From positions 1 to 6,305 of the forward strand of contig CAJWBY010000215.1 of assembly GCA_913020705.1 (NCBI GenBank): DNA of 6,305 bases, read 5' to 3'. A model generated the notes under the pieces. It had not been told where the DNA came from. It saw only the letters and a program-made list of their open reading frames with translations, and did no database searches. Made by a program: the position numbers and the translations under genes. Shown here in pieces: positions 1 to 4,463 of the stretch. Position 1 is the first letter of the stretch. Each line of letters begins with the position of its first letter. This stretch comes from an uncultured Colwellia sp. Lineage in GTDB: Bacteria; Pseudomonadota; Gammaproteobacteria; Enterobacterales; Alteromonadaceae.

Positions 1-1
1 T

Positions 2-46
2 AATGATTTTGAATTGAAAATTAATGAGTTAGAAAAAGTAGCTTAA
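2..46 (+). CDS. C-terminal end of an upstream gene (partial)
   Basis: Only the last 14 codons are in the window, ending NDFELKINELEKVA and then TAA at 44-46. This is the only one of the three forward frames open across the first 46 bases; the other two hit stops at once. The reading frame is the same as that of the hydrolase gene that follows, and no promoter or terminator is visible between them, so the two were probably co-transcribed. Fourteen residues are too few to name a family, and the call rests mainly on frame openness and gene packing. Confidence 0.45.
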   Translation, partial: NDFELKINELEKVA

Positions 47-127
47 CTGGGGTGTCTGAATTTACTTGACCAGGTCACTACTTGGCTTAGCGGACTCAAG
101 GCAACTTATAGTGACATTAAGCAGAAG

Positions 128-1480
128 TTGAATACAGAAAATGAAACCTTAGCTGAAAATGTTTTAGTATTTCCTGAATCTTCTCCAGAAGGTTGGGTTT
201 ATAGCTATTTTCAAGAGCCCGTTTTTAATTCCAAAATGGCGATTTTACAGGCAGGGTTGCAGCATCAAGAAAGTATTCTATTAGTGCATGGTTTGGGTCA
301 GCTAGGTATGCAAGATTGGTATTCAGTAATGCCATTTTTAGCGACTAAATATCATGTTATTGCTATCGATTTACCGGGTTTTGGTTATTCTCAAAAGCCA
401 GAAGGCCGTTATTCACCTACTCGATATGCAGACGTTATAAATGCGGTCAGTGAGAAATATTCAACAGGAAAATTTACACTCGTTGGCCATTCAATGGGCG
501 GCGCCGTTAGTTTGCGTTTTGCCAGTATGTATCCAGATGCTATTGAAAAACTTATTTTAGTTGATGTTGCAGGTATTCTTCACAAAACAGCATTTATTAA
601 AAGTGCTGTTCAGCATAATATTGATGAAAAAAAGTCTCCAGAAAAATTGAAAAATATTGTCTCCCAAGTCAGTGACTTTGGCGGTTCATTGGTGGAACTC
701 ATTAGTACAAATGTCGTGAGTGATACTATTCAAGAAAGTAGGTTTGCGTGGTCTTTGATAAAAGGAAGCCCTAATACCAATGCTGCGGTTAGTTTAATAG
801 AAGAAAATTTTAGTTTAGCCTTACCAGAAATTAGCGTTGAAACATTTATTATTTGGGGGGCTGAAGACAATGTAGCTCCGTTAAGAACTGCAAAAGTTCT
901 TAAGCAACAAATAAAAGGAGCCACTTTAAGCGTTATCGATGGTGCGGGGCATGTACCAATGAAGTCGCATAATGAATTATTTTTGAAGCATTTAGAGCAG
1001 TCTTTGGATGGCCAAATTACAAAAAAGTTACTCGTTGAATCACTTGTAAATAAAGGTGATTTAATCTGCGAAAACCTTAACAACCAAAAATATAGTGGCT
1101 CATATAATAAAGTATATATTAACAATTGTAGTAATGTTCAATTGATAGATTTTTCTGCCAACCAATTGTTAATAACAGATTCATTAGTTACCGCTGAAAA
1201 CATAACAATTAAAAGTGACCACAGTGCTTTGATTGCTACTGAGTCTGTAGTCAATATTACTAATGGACTTATTCATACCCAAGAAGCAATAAAATTAAGT
1301 GGCAGTAGATTAGATGCAGCAGGATTAAATATTGTTGCTCATGAGAACAGTATTATAGGAGATATTAGTTCGAAACTGGTTTTCTCAGTATCACATATAA
1401 AAGATAAATTTTACCAAGGTCATGTTCATGGAGCATACAGTCTTAAAAATCAAAGTATTGCCAAAAAATTAACGGAATAA
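128..1480 (+). CDS. Alpha/beta-hydrolase with C-terminal beta-helix-like domain
   Basis: Residues about 20-295 form an alpha/beta-hydrolase fold. An oxyanion-side HG motif is at 54-55, the nucleophile elbow GHSMGG puts the Ser at 122, a WGAEDNVAP segment supplies Asp247, and GAGHVPM supplies His275, so the Ser-Asp-His triad is complete. The family cleaves esters, C-C bonds or similar; the substrate here cannot be read from sequence. Residues about 298-450 are an unusual extension: from 350 it falls into 21-residue units (350-370, 371-391, 392-412) with Ile/Val at the same positions, as in a right-handed parallel beta-helix. No signal peptide is seen, so it is probably cytoplasmic. The TTG at 128 is the only ATG/GTG/TTG start available before the core, but it has no good ribosome site and coding-like sequence continues in frame back to 47, so the true start may be a CTG at 56. 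The next gene starts 3 bases after its stop. Fold call firm, substrate unknown. Confidence 0.88.
   Translation: MNTENETLAENVLVFPESSPEGWVYSYFQEPVFNSKMAILQAGLQHQESILLVHGLGQLGMQDWYSVMPFLATKYHVIAIDLPGFGYSQKPEGRYSPTRYADVINAVSEKYSTGKFTLVGHSMGGAVSLRFASMYPDAIEKLILVDVAGILHKTAFIKSAVQHNIDEKKSPEKLKNIVSQVSDFGGSLVELISTNVVSDTIQESRFAWSLIKGSPNTNAAVSLIEENFSLALPEISVETFIIWGAEDNVAPLRTAKVLKQQIKGATLSVIDGAGHVPMKSHNELFLKHLEQSLDGQITKKLLVESLVNKGDLICENLNNQKYSGSYNKVYINNCSNVQLIDFSANQLLITDSLVTAENITIKSDHSALIATESVVNITNGLIHTQEAIKLSGSRLDAAGLNIVAHENSIIGDISSKLVFSVSHIKDKFYQGHVHGAYSLKNQSIAKKLTE
1019..1477 (+). repeat. 21-residue protein repeats in hydrolase C-terminal domain
   Basis: This span encodes residues 298-450 of the hydrolase. 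Three consecutive 21-residue units start at Thr350, Thr371 and Gly392 (bases 1175-1363). Position 4 is Leu/Val/Leu, position 12 is Ile/Ile/Val, and positions 17-18 are small plus Ala/Ile. An earlier, looser unit around 329-349 keeps Ile340 at position 12. A short capping strand (ISSKLVFSVSHI) follows. This is the spacing expected for rungs of a parallel beta-helix. The repeat is visible at protein level only; the DNA is not a tandem repeat. Confidence 0.6.
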
Positions 1481-1483
1481 ATA

Positions 1484-2335
1484 ATGAATATTAAAAACAA
1501 ATGGATGAGCTATTTTTTTGTAAGTTGGCTGGTTATATCGTTACCAGCATTTGCCTCTTTAAAATCTGAAGGGAAAAAATATAAGAAATTGCAAAAAGAG
1601 TGGATTTATAAAGGCTATTATAAAATGTCGAGAGAAAGCATTAAGGGCATAACACGTGTTTATAATTCACAATCAGCTGAAGGTGACGAGCTAACCCGTA
1701 CGAATACTCACACCTTATTAGCTTATATGTGGAGCTTAGGATTTAATGAAGACTTTGCCATTGCTGACAGTAAATTGGCATTAAAAAAAGCGAAAACACC
1801 CAAAGATAAATATATTGCACAAACTTCATTAGCAACAGCAATGTATAATCAAGGATGGGGTGAATTAGCGAAAGATTACTCTGATAAAATTCAAGCGAAC
1901 GATGAGTTTAAAGGAGTGGAAGATCAATTTCAAAAGGAACAATTGTTCTCAAACTTAATGATGGGAAGTTTGGCCATTAAAAATGGAAACTTAAAGTTAA
2001 CACATACAGCCTTTACTAAAATAGGCGTAGAAACTAATAAACCGTGGATCCCAACTTTAGCAATAACGTCAGCCATGATGTTAAATGGTTCAATATTAGA
2101 TACGCCAGGGCATTTAAGTGCATTGATTAACGACCCAACATTGACAAGTTATGAGCGTGATAAATTGGTTGAATTAAAGGCGTTTTCTCTGAGTAAAATA
2201 GACAAAGCCAAAAAAGACAAAAAAATGGAACAGCTTATAAATGGTCTAATATTTGAAAGTATTAAAAATGAAAGTAGTAATGCAATCAAAGGAATTGTTA
2301 ATGAACTCAGTGATTACATTTCAGACGTTGACTAA
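1484..2335 (+). CDS. Exported TPR-like helical protein
   Basis: This 283-residue protein has a clear Sec signal peptide: Lys at 4 and 6, a hydrophobic core at about 8-20, and an AFA-S cleavage site after residue 24. The mature chain has no further membrane segment or lipobox Cys, so it should be periplasmic or secreted. It is rich in Lys and helix formers. Segments around 72-104, 107-138 and 150-182 have the spacing of helix-turn-helix TPR units (small residue, aromatic, then Ala at fixed distances), suggesting an alpha-solenoid that binds another protein. I do not recognise a named family. The ATG lies 3 bases after the hydrolase stop, with a modest GGA ribosome site 7 bases upstream at 1474-1476. 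This implies the same operon and possibly translational coupling. No enzyme motif is present; a scaffold or partner role is an inference. Confidence 0.85.
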   Translation: MNIKNKWMSYFFVSWLVISLPAFASLKSEGKKYKKLQKEWIYKGYYKMSRESIKGITRVYNSQSAEGDELTRTNTHTLLAYMWSLGFNEDFAIADSKLALKKAKTPKDKYIAQTSLATAMYNQGWGELAKDYSDKIQANDEFKGVEDQFQKEQLFSNLMMGSLAIKNGNLKLTHTAFTKIGVETNKPWIPTLAITSAMMLNGSILDTPGHLSALINDPTLTSYERDKLVELKAFSLSKIDKAKKDKKMEQLINGLIFESIKNESSNAIKGIVNELSDYISDVD

Positions 2336-2384
2336 AGGTTTAGGGAGACTTTTTTAACTGCTCGTTTGCCATAGAACAATTTTT

Positions 2385-2416
2385 AAGGAGTAACAAAAAG
2401 TCTTTTGTTACTCCTT
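2385..2416. terminator. 14-bp perfect hairpin between convergent genes
   Basis: Arms 2385-2398 (AAGGAGTAACAAAA) and 2403-2416 are exact reverse complements around a 4-base AGTC loop. It lies about 50 bases after the stop of the exported protein and about 57 bases before the 3' end of the small membrane protein on the other strand, the usual place for a shared terminator. Flanking T-richness is moderate on the + side (TTGTTATT) and the - side is followed by A-rich sequence, so termination is more convincing for the + strand. Confidence 0.75.
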
Positions 2417-2473
2417 GTTATTAAATAGAAGTTTGTATCGTTTTTATATGTATCTATTATCTTTAGGTGATAA

Positions 2474-2887
2474 TTAATATAAATATTTCACCAATGAAAT
2501 TATTATCAGAACAATATGAGGAAAAGCTATCGTAGGTCGAATCGATTGGCGAGCATATTCAATAATTAAAGCTAAACCACCTAAACTCCCCTTATTATAT
2601 TCAGTGTTAAATTGGCATGCACTTTCACTGCAATCAGTTGAAATAGACTTTTCAATCTGAAAAAGTCGAGGTTCTATGCGCGATTGAAATGTTTTCCAAA
2701 TGGCATCTTGTCCCCATAAAACCAATAGTATAAAAATGATAGTAATACCAATAAATCCTGATATTTCAGCGGTCAATAAAACCATAATACTGACTAATTT
2801 AATATAGAGAGAATGCTTTTCATAGCTATCAAATTGATTCTGAAGCAAGCACCATTCTGTCATTAGTTCATTTTTATTCGAATTCAT
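2474..2887 (-). CDS. Small membrane protein of unknown function
   Basis: This 137-residue protein has a charged N-terminal helix (1-25). A hydrophobic hairpin at about 29-39 and 42-57 is interrupted by Glu41. A soluble middle follows, then a hydrophobic C-terminal segment at about 119-137. The middle has a WGQDAIWKTFQSR stretch (58-70) rich in aromatics, and two cysteines (Cys86, Cys91) four residues apart that could pair if exposed. I cannot assign a family or function. It lies on the same strand as the LRR kinase and 110 bases downstream of it, so it may be read partly from the kinase transcript or from its own weak promoter. The annotated ATG has no ribosome site at normal distance; the best one points to an ATA codon six codons earlier, so the real N-terminus may be longer. 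Confidence 0.75.
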   Translation of the reverse strand: MNSNKNELMTEWCLLQNQFDSYEKHSLYIKLVSIMVLLTAEISGFIGITIIFILLVLWGQDAIWKTFQSRIEPRLFQIEKSISTDCSESACQFNTEYNKGSLGGLALIIEYARQSIRPTIAFPHIVLIIISLVKYLY

Positions 2888-2909
2888 ATATAAATACTCA
2901 GATATTGAT

Positions 2910-2918
2910 GATCACCTT
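2910..2918 (-). promoter_or_regulatory. Strong Shine-Dalgarno site, displaced from the ATG
   Basis: Read on the - strand this is AAGGTGATC, whose GGTGATC part exactly complements the 3' end of 16S rRNA. The first ATG (2885-2887) lies 22 bases further on, too far for normal initiation. An in-frame ATA at 2903-2905 sits at the expected distance, with no stop between it and the ATG. Either an ATA start is used, or the mRNA folds to bring the ATG closer. Confidence 0.5.
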
Positions 2919-2958
2919 TAATGTTTATTAAGAGTGATATTTAGTAAAGCTTATACCG

Positions 2959-2987
2959 ATAATATAGTATTAACGCAGTAAGTTGAA
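2959..2987 (-). promoter_or_regulatory. Weak candidate promoter for small membrane protein
   Basis: On the - strand TTCAAC (2982-2987) and TATTAT (2959-2964) are separated by 17 bases. The -10 matches the sigma-70 consensus at five of six positions, the -35 at only three. In such AT-rich DNA a match like this is easily found by chance, so this is a candidate only. Confidence 0.25.
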
Positions 2988-2997
2988 ATGTGCCTTT

Positions 2998-4314
2998 TTA
3001 TTCTATCAACTCTAGCTGTTCTACAATGGTGCTAAAGGTAGGCCTGTTAAAGCTAGTTTCCTGCATACAATTATTTTTTATATTGATGAGTTGATCATAG
3101 TGATGCGTCTTTTGGGCATGATGACTTAAGGGCAATAAATCATCCAATAAACAACCAAAAGCTCTTACTTCTATGGCTTGCATTGCTTTTTGCTGTTTTT
3201 CGGTTAAAACATTCAAATTAGAAGCCGCACCAAAATCACCAAAAAGCATATTGGCTTCTTTATCAACCATAGTGTTGTGAGCATAAATATCACCGTGGCT
3301 AACGTTATTTTCATGCAAGTGACGTAAGGCATCAGCCATGCTTAAGGCAATCTTTAAAATATCACTTACTTCTAAAGTTGCATCACTAGGAAAGGTATCT
3401 CGAGTACAGGTTATTAATGATGGCGGTAAGCCTAAGTTATAAAAGCGAGCTGGAATTAACTCCATGATTAACGCGAGTTGTTCTTTCGACATAATCTTAG
3501 CAATAACTTTGATTAAACTTTGATGTTCACCGGCTTGTAAGCAATTATTCAATTCATCAATCGGGTAGCCGTCGCTGGTTATTTCACCTTTGAATAGTTT
3601 TACCGCGATATCGTTATTTGAATCAATATTTAAAGGTTTATTGATCCATTCGGCTTGATGAATAACTCCTGACGCGCCTTCACCTAATTTTTGTTTTAGG
3701 TGGAAATCATTTAATGAAACACTGACCATTTCATTCGATATTTGTGGCGTATTCTCTGCTAATTTATTACCTGAGAACGCTAACCATGCCAATTTAGGTA
3801 ATTGGAACAACCATTCTGGAAGTTCTGTTAACTGATTGGCTGAAAGGCGCATTAATTCAAGGTTGGTACAGTTTTTCATACTGCTAGGTAGTTGCTGTAA
3901 TTGATTTCCTGCAATAGCAAATTTTTGTAAACGGATTAACTCACCCATTGAGTTGGGTAAAGTAACTATGTTGTTATCCGTTAATATTAACCAACGCGTT
4001 TGAAGTGGCAGTACGTTTTCATCAACATGTGTGAGTTTATTTGATTTAAAGCTGATCATTTCTAGCTTTGGGCAATCGGCTACGATAGCGGGAATGCTTT
4101 CGAAGTTATTATTTGTTAAAAATAATATTTTTAGCTTTTTTAAAGAAGATAGTTCTTTGGGTAAACTCGATAATTGATTGTTGGCTAAATCTAATACTTC
4201 GAGTGAATTCGCTAATGAAAATATTTCGCTCGGAAATTCAGTTAAGTTTTCGCTAAGGGTTAAGCGCGTAAGGTCTGAATATTCGCCTGATTTAAGCTGG
4301 GCTAACGTTTGCAA
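2998..4314 (-). CDS. Leucine-rich-repeat Ser/Thr protein kinase
   Basis: The N-terminal half (15-185) is eight leucine-rich repeats beginning at 15, 38, 61, 84, 107, 129, 152 and 175, a 22-23-residue period with the LxxLxLxxNxLxxLP pattern. The C-terminal half (203-436) is a protein kinase domain: glycine loop GEGASG (211-216), ATP-binding Lys239 in AVK, probable helix-C Glu254, catalytic HGD with Asp342 and Asn347, DFG at 360-362, and the subdomain XI Arg424. The Arg of HRD is replaced by Gly, and only about 20 residues separate DFG from the EVRAFG segment, so there is no normal activation loop or APE motif. These traits fit a proteobacterial LRR-kinase family I recognise from its SHGDxYAHN and EVRAFGCLLDDLL-type motifs. 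No signal peptide or membrane segment is seen: a cytoplasmic enzyme whose LRRs probably select a target. It should phosphorylate proteins; target unknown. The TTG start fits the family N-terminus and has a TAGG site 7 bases upstream. Confidence 0.92.
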   Translation of the reverse strand: MQTLAQLKSGEYSDLTRLTLSENLTEFPSEIFSLANSLEVLDLANNQLSSLPKELSSLKKLKILFLTNNNFESIPAIVADCPKLEMISFKSNKLTHVDENVLPLQTRWLILTDNNIVTLPNSMGELIRLQKFAIAGNQLQQLPSSMKNCTNLELMRLSANQLTELPEWLFQLPKLAWLAFSGNKLAENTPQISNEMVSVSLNDFHLKQKLGEGASGVIHQAEWINKPLNIDSNNDIAVKLFKGEITSDGYPIDELNNCLQAGEHQSLIKVIAKIMSKEQLALIMELIPARFYNLGLPPSLITCTRDTFPSDATLEVSDILKIALSMADALRHLHENNVSHGDIYAHNTMVDKEANMLFGDFGAASNLNVLTEKQQKAMQAIEVRAFGCLLDDLLPLSHHAQKTHHYDQLINIKNNCMQETSFNRPTFSTIVEQLELIE

Positions 4315-4321
4315 GATAAAG

Positions 4322-4325
4322 CCTA
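4322..4325 (-). promoter_or_regulatory. Ribosome site supporting the kinase TTG start
   Basis: On the - strand TAGG is followed by a 7-base spacer and then TTG at 4312-4314. The frame stays open upstream but offers no ATG or GTG before the stop near 4389-4391, and the sequence there does not look like kinase N-terminus. This decides for TTG. Confidence 0.55.
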
Positions 4326-4330
4326 ATGGT

Positions 4331-4350
4331 ATACTAAAAATTTTCAGTAT
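4331..4350. repeat. 20-bp imperfect palindrome ahead of the LRR kinase
   Basis: ATACT and AGTAT outer arms enclose AAAA/TTTT, with nine of ten base pairs matching. It lies 17-36 bases before the kinase TTG on the - strand, where it could be an operator near the transcription start or a small mRNA hairpin beside the ribosome site. High AT content makes chance palindromes more likely. Confidence 0.35.
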
Positions 4351-4373
4351 TTTACGGGTTAAATAAAATAAGC

Positions 4374-4397
4374 TAAAGCGCTTTAACCTTTAAAGCG
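4374..4397. promoter_or_regulatory. Overlapping TAAAGCG inverted repeats, possible operator
   Basis: TAAAGCGCTTTA (4374-4385) is a perfect 12-bp palindrome. Its right half, CGCTTTAA (4379-4386), is repeated in inverted form as TTAAAGCG (4390-4397) after three bases. This gives three half-sites in 24 bases, ending 4 bases before the selO -10 box and covering the expected -35 position. This layout suits a dimeric regulator that could control selO and perhaps the divergent kinase gene. The regulator is unknown. Confidence 0.4.
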
Positions 4398-4401
4398 TAA
4401 A

Positions 4402-4407
4402 TATAAT
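4402..4407 (+). promoter_or_regulatory. Consensus -10 box for selO
   Basis: TATAAT matches the sigma-70 -10 consensus exactly and would place the transcript start near 4414, about 50 bases before the selO ATG. No good -35 box lies 16-18 bases upstream; that position holds the TAAAGCG inverted repeats instead, suggesting dependence on an activator or occlusion by a repressor. Confidence 0.5.
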
Positions 4408-4426
4408 TTTCAAAAGTCGCTTTTAG

Positions 4427-4460
4427 CCTGACATTTTAAAGGCCATGTCAGGTTTTGTTT
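4427..4460 (+). promoter_or_regulatory. Terminator-like leader hairpin at selO start
   Basis: CCTGACAT (4427-4434) and ATGTCAGG (4445-4452) pair perfectly across a 10-base loop and are followed at once by TTTTGTTT (4453-4460). In RNA this is a stem plus U-tract, the form of an intrinsic terminator, and the selO ATG begins only 3 bases later. The AGG that is the best ribosome site for that ATG (4450-4452) lies in the 3' arm, so the stem could also mask translation. There is room for only a short leader before it, too short for a typical riboswitch aptamer. Confidence 0.5.
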
Positions 4461-4463
4461 GAA

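Noticed and set aside
730..1125. 131-codon open frame on the - strand inside the hydrolase gene
   Set aside because: It lies wholly antisense to a strong coding region, has no ribosome site, and its translation has no recognisable domain; a shadow frame.
2466..2492. GGTGA...TCACC inverted repeat at the 3' end of the small membrane protein gene
   Set aside because: Only five paired bases at the ends with mismatches inside and an AT-only centre; too weak beside the 14-bp hairpin nearby.
2888..2997. Possible terminator between the LRR kinase and the small membrane protein
   Set aside because: No stem of useful length with a T-tract could be found on the - strand, so read-through from the kinase gene cannot be excluded.
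4178..4366. 62-codon + strand frame overlapping the start of the LRR kinase
   Set aside because: Antisense to well-supported LRR codons and without a plausible start region or protein-like composition.
4455..4457. TTG as selO start, three codons before the ATG
   Set aside because: It lies in the T-tract of the leader hairpin, only 2 bases after the AGG, while the ATG at 4464 has a more workable distance.
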